45,964 bases of DNA. Source: Amycolatopsis echigonensis. Its GTDB lineage: Bacteria; Actinomycetota; Actinomycetes; Mycobacteriales; Pseudonocardiaceae. The DNA lies in contig NZ_JACJHR010000074.1 of NCBI RefSeq assembly GCF_014174495.1, positions 1 to 45,964 on the forward strand. The letters run 5' to 3'. Shown piece by piece: positions 7,640 through 16,075 of the stretch (position 1 is the first letter of the stretch; each line of letters begins with the position of its first letter). A program made the position numbers and the translations under genes. The notes below the pieces were generated by a model, which had not been told where the DNA came from, made no database searches, and was given only the letters and a program-made list of their open reading frames with translations.

Positions 7640-8992
7640 GGAAATCCGCGCGAAACCCGCGCCCACGGTCTGCTCGATCGCCGCACCCACCCGGAACGTC
7701 GTGCCGTCGCCATACTTGCCCGCGACCACCTGGACACCTGCCGGCACGCCGCCGACGTTGAACGCCGGGGTGAGCGAAGCGTCCGAAAAGTGTTCCAGCG
7801 CAGCACCATTGACCACGACCTGCGCAGAAAGGCAATCCTCGCCGGCGCCGAAAGCCGTGGCACCGAGGGCCGGCACGATGAGTGCGTCGAAGCGCGTGAA
7901 CACCGCGTCGAGGCGTTCACGGATCGCCGCTTCGACTGCGCGGCCAGTTTCAGTGTCCACAATGTTCTCGACGCCCTTGCGCGCGAAAGCCCGGCAGTAC
8001 GAGGTGATAACGCCCGGGTTCTGCCGGTCCAATTCCAGGACCTCCGCGGCCAAACCGGTCCCGAAATGCGCCCACAGGGCCTGCTTGACCAGGTCGAGCG
8101 TCCAGTCGAGCTCGACCTCGGTCACCACCGCACCGGCGGACGCCAGTGCGTGCGCGACGGCGCGGGTGCTGGCGGCGACCTCCGAGTCCACCGGGAAGTC
8201 GCCGGGCACCGCGCAACACGCGATACGGAGCCCGCGGACCTCGCCCACGTCGATCCGAGCCGGGGGAAGCCGCGAGCGCGGGTCCCGGGGGGCCTCTCCG
8301 GCCATGACGTTCTGCAGGAGCGCGCAATCGGCGACGGTCCGGGCCATCGGGCCGTGGTGGTAGCAGGTGTCCAGTCCGGCGGGCAGGAGGACCGGGTTGC
8401 GGCCGTGCGGCGGTTTGAACCCCACGACGCCGGTGAAGGAGGCGGGCGCGCCGGGCGAACCCCCGATGTCCGATCCGGTGGCGAGGAAGGCGGTCCGGCC
8501 GCCAGCGCCGCGCCCGAACCGCCGGACGAGCCGCCCGCCGCGGTCTGCAGGTTCCACGGGTTGCGCGTGGTTCCCCCGCGTCGCGTTTGGGACAGCGGCA
8601 TGCAGCAGAACTCGGACGTCGTCGTGCGAGCGTGCAGAATCCCGCCTGCCGCCCGGATCCGGCTGAGCCCGATCGCGGTTTCCCGCGCTGACCGTAGGCG
8701 GGCGCAGGAGGGTGGCGTCGGTGACCGGGTGCCCGGCCAGGGGCTGTTCTTCCTTCGCCGCGATCGGCAGTCCTTCGAGCGGCCTCGGCCGGCCGCCGGG
8801 CGCGTACTGCTTCTCCGCGAAGACCGCCGCCCGCAGCGCCTGCTCGAACAGCTGCTCGGCGAACGCGTTGACGTCCGGCTCGACCCGCTCCGCCCGTTCC
8901 ACGACCGCCCGCATCAGCTCCACCGGAGACAGCTGCCGGGTCCGGAAAAGGCGCAGCGCTTCCTCGGCGGAGAGGTAGTGGAGTGGGGTCAT
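7598..8992 (-). pseudogene. Amidase with two compensating frameshifts
   Basis: An amidase-signature gene whose N-terminus (MTPLHYLSAEEALRLF, with the Lys in LPIAAKEEQPL) and C-terminal half (TGSDIGGS to the end) share one frame. The stretch between about 8684 and 8495 reads correctly only in another frame, where it gives the cis-Ser loop AAGGSSGGSGAALAAG. Deleting one G in the GGG at 8682-8684 and adding one G near 8496 restores a continuous amidase. As read, the cis-Ser loop is lost. After the nucleophile the usual IRIPA is PGAPA, also odd. Either a pseudogene or two homopolymer errors. The start has GGAG eight bases upstream. Confidence 0.8.
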
Positions 8993-9160
8993 GACGCGCT
9001 CCGCGCGGCCGGGCCGCTCAACCTGCTCGGCTGGCGACCCTTGCCAACCCGGCATTAAGCCCACAACCACCGCCACCCACGGTAACCAGGGTCCTTCGTG
9101 GTCCACCCGATCGAGTGACTGTTTGCGAATCGCCCTCCGCTGAGACCTCGCCGTGGTGGA

Positions 9161-9421
9161 CTACTCGCTCGGCGGCAGGTCGAACTGACCAGCCTTGACC
9201 GCGACGAGGAAGGCGTCCCACTCGCCACGGTCGAAGACCAGAACCGGGCTCGCCGCGAGCTTCGTGTCGCGCACCCCGATCAGGCCGGGACGGGAGAGGT
9301 TGACTTCGACACAGTTTCCGCCATTGGGCTCGCTGGCGAACGACTTCGCCCAGGCCGCGGCCGCGAACAGCGACTCCGCCGTGTCCGGGTCGTAATCCTG
9401 GAGCGACGGATAATCCGTCAT
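9161..9421 (-). CDS. DUF397-domain protein
   Basis: An 86-residue DUF397 protein. The hallmark segment runs from WAKSFASEPNGGNCVEVNL through GVRDTKLAASPVLVF to EWDAFLVAVKAGQFDL. These small proteins, found almost only in actinomycetes, usually pair with an XRE/DUF5753 regulator in WhiJ- or BldB-like modules affecting development. No HTH gene is adjacent here; the nearest is at 12467. The ATG at 9421 is chosen because GGAGGTGGACGACCC precedes it; an upstream extension to 9469 has no such site. Confidence 0.9.
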   Translation of the reverse strand: MTDYPSLQDYDPDTAESLFAAAAWAKSFASEPNGGNCVEVNLSRPGLIGVRDTKLAASPVLVFDRGEWDAFLVAVKAGQFDLPPSE

Positions 9422-9695
9422 GGGTCGTCCACCTCCGAGCCTTGTGCTGGGGCGCGCGTCGTCGCGCACGTCCCCGGCTTCTTTGCGTCACTACGGAGCA
9501 AACCGCAGGGCCAAGCGGGTGATCAACTCGACCCGATCTCGACATGAAGATTATTCCAGGAGTAGGATTAATCGCAGCGATCGGGGCGTCAGTGGTGGGT
9601 GAATGGCTTGCGTCATTCCGTCCAACACCGACGGCACCGGCCCGGGCACCCGGCCCGGGCGGCGGAACAGCCGCGAGACATCGGGAGGAGTGCGG

Positions 9696-9899
9696 ATGCG
9701 AGCCGACCCGTTCGGCCTGGCGAGCCAATCCGCCGGCCTCCCCGGAATCGATGCTGGTCCAGGTGCCGCGACGACCCTGCGGAGACGCCGCAACGAAGCG
9801 GTTTCCCCGGCGCCCGGCGTTGACCCGCCGAGCGCGAACCACCCCGATCCGGCCGACGCCGACCCGCGCCGGTTCCCGTTATCCGAACTGGGGGTGTGA
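9696..9899 (+). CDS. Small protein of unknown function
   Basis: A 67-residue open frame with an ideal ribosome binding site, GGGAGGAG, five bases before its ATG. The protein starts MRADPFGLASQSAGLPG, has a short basic patch TLRRRRNE, and ends with a Pro/Asp-rich tail. There is no signal peptide or membrane segment and I recognise no family. Four bases after its stop begins another small gene at 9904, so the two are probably co-translated. It is divergent from the DUF397 gene, 274 bp away. Confidence 0.55.
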   Translation: MRADPFGLASQSAGLPGIDAGPGAATTLRRRRNEAVSPAPGVDPPSANHPDPADADPRRFPLSELGV

Positions 9900-9903
9900 T
9901 CCC

Positions 9904-10140
9904 ATGGCCGTCCGGCTCACCACGCTTTTCCGCCGTGAGGACGAACACACTCGCGGCCGAGGTGGGATCAATCACGAATTGCGCAACCGGTTCGGGTTCA
10001 GCCTGATCCAGGCCCCGCTGCGCAGCCCGATGGTGGTGGACACCGAGATCGAAGTACCGGCTCCGCGCCAAGCGGACACCGTCCACGCCACCCGCCACTG
10101 TCGCGAGACACGAGTACCGCTGCTCCACGGGCTCGGCTGA
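9904..10140 (+). CDS. Small protein of unknown function
   Basis: A 78-residue open frame starting MAVRLTTLFRREDEHTRG, soluble, mixed charge, no cysteine cluster beyond a single Cys in ATRHCRET. I recognise no domain. It begins four bases after the stop of the 67-residue gene and is followed 22 bases later by a good terminator, which supports a two-gene transcript. A GGGGGTG just upstream could act as a ribosome binding site. Confidence 0.5.
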   Translation: MAVRLTTLFRREDEHTRGRGGINHELRNRFGFSLIQAPLRSPMVVDTEIEVPAPRQADTVHATRHCRETRVPLLHGLG

Positions 10141-10161
10141 CCCGCCGCCCGCTTCGTCCAC

Positions 10162-10195
10162 GCTCCCCGGAACTCCTTGCCCCGGGGAGCGTTTT
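10162..10195 (+). terminator. Rho-independent terminator
   Basis: A perfect 9-bp stem, GCTCCCCGG (10162-10170) with CCGGGGAGC (10182-10190), an 11-base loop, then GTTTTC. It closes the two-gene unit ending at 10140. Confidence 0.8.
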
Positions 10196-10219
10196 CGTGT
10201 CCGGCATCGGGTCCTGTGT

Positions 10220-10249
10220 AGGTCTAGACCACCATGCCGGTCTAGACCA
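10220..10249. promoter_or_regulatory. Tandem DasR-like (dre) palindromes
   Basis: GGTCTAGACC occurs at 10221-10230 and 10239-10248, separated by ACCATGCC. The known DasR consensus in Streptomyces is TGGTCTAGACCA; both copies match all but one base of it. DasR senses amino-sugar phosphates. No gene starts beside these sites: the methyltransferase on the minus strand and the small gene on the plus strand both end here. The pair could also fold as a 10-bp stem. Confidence 0.5.
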
Positions 10250-10317
10250 TTCCCCTCGCCCGGCCGCGACCGCAGTGCCCTCGGCTGAAAGCGGCGAAGC
10301 GTAGGCGCGAGCTAACC

Positions 10318-10368
10318 GCCCCAACGCCACCTCGGGTGCGTCAGATGCGCCCAAGGCCACGTTGGGGC
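10318..10368. repeat. Imperfect intergenic hairpin
   Basis: GCCCCAACG (10318-10326) pairs exactly with CGTTGGGGC (10360-10368), enclosing a GGGTGCG/CGCCC region. It sits just past the 3' end of the methyltransferase gene and may terminate it. From memory it looks like a scattered intergenic palindrome of Amycolatopsis-type genomes; that is not verified here. Confidence 0.5.
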
Positions 10369-10383
10369 AACAGTGATCGGGCG

Positions 10384-11232
10384 TCAGGGCTTGCGGCCCA
10401 GAGCGCAAATCCCGCCGCTGAACGAGGGGTCGTCCGCCATCCGGTCGCCCGCGCTCGATTCGCCTGCCTCCGGGTGCCAGGCCGACACCCACGAGATGCC
10501 CGGCTCCACCAGTTCCAGTCCGGAGAAGAACTCCGCGAACTCCGCCCGCGTGCGGAAGTGGAACGGCGTGCTCGACTGCTGGTACTGCTTGTGGATCGCG
10601 TCGCGGCGTTCGCCGTCGTCGGTCGGGACGCCGTCGTCGGTGAGGTGCGAGGACAGGAAGTACGAGCCGGACGGAAGCAGCGACAGGTATTTCCGCACGA
10701 TCTCCAGCGCCGGTTCGTCACGGCCGATGAAGTACAGCACTCCGACCATGATCAGGCCGATCGGGCGCTGCGGGTCGAGTACGCCGGTGTCGAGCGCGCG
10801 CGGCCAGACGTCGGCCGGGTTGCGCAGGTCGCCCTGCAGCACCGCGTGCCGGTCGGCGACGCCCTCGCGTTCCAGCAGGATCTGCGAATGCGCGACGGCC
10901 ACCGGTTCGTTGTCGACATAGACACAGCGCGCGTTCGGGTTCACCGACGTGGCGATCTCGTGCACGTTGCCGACCGTGGGCACGCCGGAGCCGATGTCGA
11001 GGAACTGGTCGATGCCCTGTTCGGCCATGTACCGCACGCCGCGGCCGAGGAACTCCCGGCCGGCCCTGGCGATGGTCTTGATCATCGGAAAGGTCTGGAC
11101 CGCCCGTTCGCCGAACTCGCGGTCGATCGCCCAGTTCGCGGTGCCGCCGAGGAACCAGTCGTAAATCCGCGCCGCGTTCGGCCGATCGAGGTCGACGCCC
11201 TCCGGGGCTTCCGGATCCGGTGCCTGAGTCAT
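10384..11232 (-). CDS. SAM-dependent methyltransferase (PF04672 family)
   Basis: A 282-residue protein of the actinobacterial S-adenosylmethionine methyltransferase family once called DUF574. The N-terminal signature RPNAARIYDWFLGGTANWAIDRE (in overlapping parts) and motif I in QFLDIGSGVPT are clear, followed by the acidic YVDNEPVAV motif that holds the cofactor ribose. The target is unknown; members occur in large paralogous sets, often beside XRE and DUF397 genes. The ATG at 11232 follows AGGGGAAGCTG. It is divergent from the glycosyltransferase at 11353. Confidence 0.9.
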   Translation of the reverse strand: MTQAPDPEAPEGVDLDRPNAARIYDWFLGGTANWAIDREFGERAVQTFPMIKTIARAGREFLGRGVRYMAEQGIDQFLDIGSGVPTVGNVHEIATSVNPNARCVYVDNEPVAVAHSQILLEREGVADRHAVLQGDLRNPADVWPRALDTGVLDPQRPIGLIMVGVLYFIGRDEPALEIVRKYLSLLPSGSYFLSSHLTDDGVPTDDGERRDAIHKQYQQSSTPFHFRTRAEFAEFFSGLELVEPGISWVSAWHPEAGESSAGDRMADDPSFSGGICALGRKP

Positions 11233-11352
11233 CAGCTTCCCCTTCCGTGCGGGTACCAGTGTGCCCACTCGCCGCCGTCGCGCGCCGCCGACCCCGGCGA
11301 CCGCCCGAAAATGCCACGACTCCGGTGTCTCCGGGCCACTAGGTTGCGGTGG

Positions 11353-12507
11353 ATGCGCATCCTGTTCTCGTTCGTCGGCGGTCGCGGCCACTTCGACCCG
11401 ATGGCTCCGGTCGCGCGAGCGCTCGCCGCGCGCGGCCACACCGTAGCGGTCGCCGGCGGCGGTTCGCACGTACCCGCGCTCGCCAAAGCCGGGTTCACGA
11501 CCTTCGCAACGAGCGCGCCGCGCGAGGTCGAGGCGGCACGGCAGCCGATGCCGCCGGTCGATCCGGCGCGCGACGACTGGGAAATCCGGGAACTGTTCGC
11601 CCGCCGCGCGACCCAGGAGCGCGTGCCGGTGCTGCTGGACCTGGCCCGCGATTGGCGTCCGGACCTGATCGTCCGGGACGAAGTGGACTTCTCCGCCGCG
11701 ATCGCCGCCGAGGTGCTGGGCCTGCCGTGCGCCACCGTCCTGGTGCTCGCCGCCGGAACGTTGCTGCGCAAGGAACTCATCGCCGAACCGCTCGCCGAAG
11801 CCCGCGCCGCGCACGGCCTGCCGGACGACCCGCGGCTCGAAATGCTGACCCGGGGCCAGGTGCTTTCGCCGCTCCCACCGTCCTTTCGGGACCCCAGCTC
11901 GCCGCTGCCGCCCGGCACTTTCTCGTTCCGCCAGGGAGATCCGGTGGCGCCCCGCCAGCCCGCCGGGAAACCGCACGTGTATTTCACCCTCGGCACCAAC
12001 TTCAACCTGGAGTCCGGAGACCTCATCGAGCGCGCACTCGCCGGGCTTGGCCAGTTGGACGCCGACGTGACCGCGACCGTCGGCACCCAGATCGACCCCG
12101 CCGAGTTCGGACCGCAGCCGGCGCACGTCCGCGTGGAGCGGTTCGTGCCGCAGGCGGAACTGTTGCCGCGCACCGATTTGATGGTGTCGCACGCCGGGTC
12201 CGGCAGCGTGATCGGCGCGCTCTCGCACGGTCTGCCGTCGCTGCTCTTCCCGATGGGGGCCGACCAGCCCGGCAACGCCCGGCGCTGCGCCGCGCTGAAC
12301 GTCGGCCGCGCACTCGATCCGGAAACGTCCACTCCGGACGAAATCTGCCAAGCCGCCGCGAAAATGCTCGCCGACGCCGCCTATCGCGAAGCAGCGCAAC
12401 GCGTGCAAGCGGAGATCAACGCGCTGCCCGCCGCCGAGGAAACCGTGCCGGTGCTGGAAGCACTGGTCACGACATTTGCGCGCGGTAGTGTTCCGCCAGC
12501 TCCTTGA
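11353..12507 (+). CDS. UGT/MGT-type glycosyltransferase
   Basis: A 384-residue GT-B fold glycosyltransferase of family 1 type. The N-terminus MRILFSFVGGRGHFDPMAPVA carries the acceptor-side His, and the C-terminal nucleotide-sugar loop SHAGSGSVIGALSHGLPSL continues to PMGADQPGNARR. These enzymes glycosylate macrolides, flavonoids or other small molecules; no biosynthetic cluster is visible nearby, so a xenobiotic or tailoring role is only a guess. The start is the first ATG at the conserved N-terminus, without a strong ribosome binding site. The 3' end overlaps the convergent XRE gene by 41 bases. Confidence 0.85.
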   Translation: MRILFSFVGGRGHFDPMAPVARALAARGHTVAVAGGGSHVPALAKAGFTTFATSAPREVEAARQPMPPVDPARDDWEIRELFARRATQERVPVLLDLARDWRPDLIVRDEVDFSAAIAAEVLGLPCATVLVLAAGTLLRKELIAEPLAEARAAHGLPDDPRLEMLTRGQVLSPLPPSFRDPSSPLPPGTFSFRQGDPVAPRQPAGKPHVYFTLGTNFNLESGDLIERALAGLGQLDADVTATVGTQIDPAEFGPQPAHVRVERFVPQAELLPRTDLMVSHAGSGSVIGALSHGLPSLLFPMGADQPGNARRCAALNVGRALDPETSTPDEICQAAAKMLADAAYREAAQRVQAEINALPAAEETVPVLEALVTTFARGSVPPAP

Positions 12508-13321
12508 GGAACTGCCGCGTCTCGGCCCGCTCCAAGGCGGCGCCGCGCAGCCGGTCCCACGAGTCCACGAAGATGTTGAAGTCCTTCACGTCGTCGAGGT
12601 ACAGCCCGCCCGCGGAGTGTTCGATGTAGACGAAATCGCGCGTGCGGTCCGGGAACCGCATGATCGTGAAGTCGTTGGGCACCGCGGCGAGCTTCGCGCT
12701 GAACGGCAGCACGTGCACGTAGACGCGCGGGTGCCGGTCGAGCGCGAGCAGGTGCTCGACCTGGTCCAGCATCACCGCGGGCGCGGACCCGCCGGGCGCG
12801 CGGCGCAGCGCGCCCTCGCTGATGATGAACCGGTAGTACGGCGGCTGCTGCTGGTCGAACACCGCCTTGCGGTCGAGCCGGTTGCGCACCAGCGACGTGA
12901 CGTCGGTGGCTCCGGCCTCGGTGAACTGCTTGAGCATGTAGTGCTCGGACTGCAGCGGCCCCGGCACGCGCTCGCCGTGCCAGGTGAGGATCTCCGCGGC
13001 GGCCGGCTCGAGGTCGGTGAAGGTGCGGAACCAGTGCGGCACCACCGACCGGTAGCCGGACCAATGGCCGCGCTGCCCGGCCGCGGCGCGGGCCAGGTTC
13101 ATCAGAGTGTCGGCCTCTTCGCCGTTGATCCCGAACGCGTTCAGCATGGTCCGCACATCTCCGAGCTTGACCCCCACCGCACCGGACTCGATCTTGTTGA
13201 CCTTGCCCTGGGTGCAGCCGAGGACCTCGGCGACTTGCTGCTGCGTCATCTTCGCGGCGTTTCGAGCATGCCGGAGCTCATTGCCGAGCTGCTTGCGGCG
13301 CGAGGTGACGGTGCTCGCCAT
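12467..13321 (-). CDS. XRE-family regulator with DUF5753
   Basis: A 284-residue WhiJ-type regulator. The N-terminal XRE HTH spans about residues 10-65 (LGNELRHARNAAKMTQQQVAEVLGC, in parts, then TQGKVNKIESG), and the rest is the DUF5753 domain with ILTWHGERVPGPLQSEHY and HVLPFSA. Family members control development or secondary metabolism and usually work with a DUF397 partner. No DUF397 gene adjoins; one is at 9161. The ATG follows an AG-rich leader with AGGAG and GGGGAG. Confidence 0.9.
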   Translation of the reverse strand: MASTVTSRRKQLGNELRHARNAAKMTQQQVAEVLGCTQGKVNKIESGAVGVKLGDVRTMLNAFGINGEEADTLMNLARAAAGQRGHWSGYRSVVPHWFRTFTDLEPAAAEILTWHGERVPGPLQSEHYMLKQFTEAGATDVTSLVRNRLDRKAVFDQQQPPYYRFIISEGALRRAPGGSAPAVMLDQVEHLLALDRHPRVYVHVLPFSAKLAAVPNDFTIMRFPDRTRDFVYIEHSAGGLYLDDVKDFNIFVDSWDRLRGAALERAETRQFLKELAEHYRAQMS

Positions 13322-13605
13322 CTCCCCTTGCTCTCCTGGACCACTACTGCCGACGGGCTCTCCGCCGGACCGCGAACTACGAACCACCCAGGCCACTGCG
13401 ACCCAACGGAGTTCGATGATGACACCCGGCAGCGTTTCAGGAAATGCGCGAGAACGCCAGTCACCCGGCATGTCACCCTGCCGGAGCAGTGGATTCCGGG
13501 CGCCGCGGACATCCCGGCTACTCCATTCGGACTAACAGGAGACTTCCGGGCACAGCTGAGCCACCGATGGCCCCACGCCGGCGGTCCGGGCGGCATAGTG
13601 TCGTC

Positions 13606-14523
13606 GTGATCGATCGATCCCCTGGCGCGGCGAGCGTCAAACAGCTGGCAGACGGCGCGTTCGGCTACGTCCAGCCCGACGGTTCCTGGTTCATCAACAA
13701 CTGCGGCTTCGTCGATGCCGACGGGCACGCTGTGCTTATCGACACGTGTGCGACCGAACGACGGACGCGCGCTCTGCTCTCGGCCGTCGGCGACGCCGTC
13801 GGCCCGGTCACGACGCTCGTCAACACGCATCACCACGGCGACCACACCAACGGCAACTACCTGGTCGGCGGCGCCACCGTCGTCGGCCACCGCAAGACTC
13901 GCGATGCGCTGCTGGCCGACGGAATCCAGCGATACGAGGGCGTCTTCACCGACAGCGACTGGGGCAAGCTCGAACTCCGCGTGCCCGACCTGGTCTTCGA
14001 CGACACGGTCACCCTCTACGCCGGACACACCCGGATCGACCTCGTCCACCCCGGGCACGCCGCGCACACCACCAACGACGTCCTGGTCTGGCTGCCCGAC
14101 CAGCGCGTGCTCTACGCGGGCGACCTGGTGTTCAACGGCGGGAGCCCGTTCGCGCTGATGGGTTCGGTCGCGGGCTGGCGGGCGGCGCTGAACGTGATCC
14201 GCGAACTCGACCCGGCGGTCATCCTGCCCGGCCACGGCCCGGCGTGCGGGCTCGAAGCGGTGGACGCGGTCGACGACTACCTGGAGTTCGTCCAGCGCGC
14301 GGCGGAAACCGGGAAGGCGGCCGGACGCTCGCCGCTGGAGCAGGCGAAGGCGACCGACCTCGGCGGGTTCGCGAAGCTGACCGAACAGGAGCGGCTGGCC
14401 GGGAACCTGCACCGGGCGTATGCCGAACTCGACGGCGCGCAGTGGGGTGCGCCACTCGATCTGGTGGCTCCGCTGAAGGACATGCTGGCCTGGAACGGGG
14501 GCCCGATCCGCTGCTTCTCGTGA
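13606..14523 (+). CDS. MBL-fold metallo-hydrolase
   Basis: A 305-residue metallo-beta-lactamase-fold protein. Zinc ligands are visible in order: NTHHHGDHTNGN, the His in HPGHAAHTTND, the Asp in YAGDLVF, and the His in LPGHGPACG. The family hydrolyses thioesters, lactones or other esters; the substrate is unknown. The GTG at 13606 has CATAGT at 13594-13599 six bases before it, which suits a leaderless start; ATG 13567 is an in-frame alternative. 56 bases separate it from 6-phosphogluconate dehydrogenase downstream, so they may share a transcript. Confidence 0.85.
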   Translation: MIDRSPGAASVKQLADGAFGYVQPDGSWFINNCGFVDADGHAVLIDTCATERRTRALLSAVGDAVGPVTTLVNTHHHGDHTNGNYLVGGATVVGHRKTRDALLADGIQRYEGVFTDSDWGKLELRVPDLVFDDTVTLYAGHTRIDLVHPGHAAHTTNDVLVWLPDQRVLYAGDLVFNGGSPFALMGSVAGWRAALNVIRELDPAVILPGHGPACGLEAVDAVDDYLEFVQRAAETGKAAGRSPLEQAKATDLGGFAKLTEQERLAGNLHRAYAELDGAQWGAPLDLVAPLKDMLAWNGGPIRCFS

Positions 14524-14579
14524 GCACCGGCGGGGTGACTAGGCTCGGAATCCGGCAGAGGTTTTCGGAAAGGTTTCGG

Positions 14580-16016
14580 ATGAGCAAGAAGGCGAGCATC
14601 GGGGTCACCGGCCTCGCGGTCATGGGCCGCAACCTGGCGCGGAACCTGGCCCGGCACGGCCATACGGTCGCCCTGCACAACCGCTCCGAGGAGCGGACCC
14701 GCTCGCTCGTCGAGCAGTTCGGCGACGAAGGCGACTTCATCCCGGCGTACTCCGCGCAGGAGTTCGTCGACGCGCTGGAGCGGCCGCGGCAGATCGTGAT
14801 CATGGTAAAGGCGGGCGGCCCGACCGACGCGGTCATCGAGGAGTTCGCGCCGCTGCTCGAGCCCGGCGACGTGATCGTGGACGCGGGCAACGCGCACTTC
14901 GCGGACACCCGCCGCCGGGAGCAGGCGCTGCGCGAACGCGGCCTGCACTTCGTCGGCACCGGCGTGTCCGGCGGCGAGGAAGGCGCGCTGCACGGGCCGA
15001 GCATCATGCCCGGCGGGTCGAAGGAGTCGTACGAGTCGCTCGGCCCGTTGTTCGAGGACATCTCGGCGAAGGTCGACGGTGAACCGTGCTGCACGCACGT
15101 CGGCGCGGACGGTGCCGGGCACTTCGTCAAGATGGTGCACAACGGCATCGAGTACGCCGACATGCAGCTGATCGCCGAGTCGTTCGACCTGCTGCGCGGT
15201 GCGGCGGGTTACTCCCCGGCCGAGATCGCCGACGTGTTCGGCACCTGGAACACCGGACGGCTCGACTCGTACTTGATCGAGATCACCGCCCAGGTGCTCA
15301 AGCACGTCGACGGCGCGTCCGGCAAGCCGTTCGTCGACGTCGTCGAGGACGCGGCGGAGCAGAAGGGCACCGGCCGCTGGACCGTGCAGATCGGGCTCGA
15401 CCTCGGCGTGCCGATCAGCGGCATCGCGGAAGCCGTGTTCGCGCGGTCGCTGTCCGGCTCGACGGGGTTGCGTTCGGCGGCCCGCGGACTGGGCGGGCCG
15501 ACGCGCACGCCGCTCACCGGTGCCGCGCTGGAGACCTTCGCGGACGACGTCGAGCAGGCGCTTTACGCGTCGAAGGTGGTCGCGTACGCGCAGGGCTTCA
15601 ACCAGATCCAGGCCGGTGCCGCGGAGTACGGCTGGGACATCGACCTGGGCCGCGTTGCTTCGATCTGGCGCGGCGGCTGCATCATCCGGGCGAAGTTCCT
15701 GAACGACATCACGTCCGCCTACGCCGCGGAGCCGGGTCTCCCGACACTGCTCACCTCCGGCGGCTTCCGGGCGGCGGTCGAAAACGCGCAGGATTCGTGG
15801 CGTTCGGTGATCTCGACGGCAGTCCGCCTGGGCATCCCGACGCCCGGCTTCTCGACCGCCCTGGCGTACTACGACGGCCTGCGCGCGGACCGGCTGCCGG
15901 CCGCGCTGGTGCAGGGACAGCGCGACTTCTTCGGCGCGCACACCTACCGGCGGGTCGACCGTCCGGGCTCGTTCCACACCCTGTGGGCCGGGGATCTGTC
16001 GGAGGTCGAAGCCTGA
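14580..16016 (+). CDS. gnd: 6-phosphogluconate dehydrogenase, decarboxylating
   Basis: A 478-residue enzyme of the oxidative pentose phosphate pathway, converting 6-phosphogluconate to ribulose 5-phosphate with CO2 and NADPH. The N-terminal Rossmann motif is GVTGLAVMGRNLARNLA with R-containing HNRSEERT after strand 2, as in NADP-binding members. The substrate loop GTGVSGGEEGALHGPS and the catalytic helix HFVKMVHNGIEYADMQLI are intact. Its length matches the long, E. coli-like form. The ATG follows GGAAAGG. A strong terminator follows the stop. Confidence 0.97.
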   Translation: MSKKASIGVTGLAVMGRNLARNLARHGHTVALHNRSEERTRSLVEQFGDEGDFIPAYSAQEFVDALERPRQIVIMVKAGGPTDAVIEEFAPLLEPGDVIVDAGNAHFADTRRREQALRERGLHFVGTGVSGGEEGALHGPSIMPGGSKESYESLGPLFEDISAKVDGEPCCTHVGADGAGHFVKMVHNGIEYADMQLIAESFDLLRGAAGYSPAEIADVFGTWNTGRLDSYLIEITAQVLKHVDGASGKPFVDVVEDAAEQKGTGRWTVQIGLDLGVPISGIAEAVFARSLSGSTGLRSAARGLGGPTRTPLTGAALETFADDVEQALYASKVVAYAQGFNQIQAGAAEYGWDIDLGRVASIWRGGCIIRAKFLNDITSAYAAEPGLPTLLTSGGFRAAVENAQDSWRSVISTAVRLGIPTPGFSTALAYYDGLRADRLPAALVQGQRDFFGAHTYRRVDRPGSFHTLWAGDLSEVEA

Positions 16017-16030
16017 TTTTGGTGCCGCGG

Positions 16031-16075
16031 AAGGGCTCTCCCCTCGTGCCGGGGAGAGCCCTTCTCGTCATTTTT
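16031..16075. terminator. Strong terminator after gnd
   Basis: A perfect 13-bp stem, AAGGGCTCTCCCC (16031-16043) with GGGGAGAGCCCTT (16051-16063), a 7-base loop, then CTCGTCATTTTT. It lies between convergent genes and may serve both, though only the + strand has the T-run. Confidence 0.85.
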
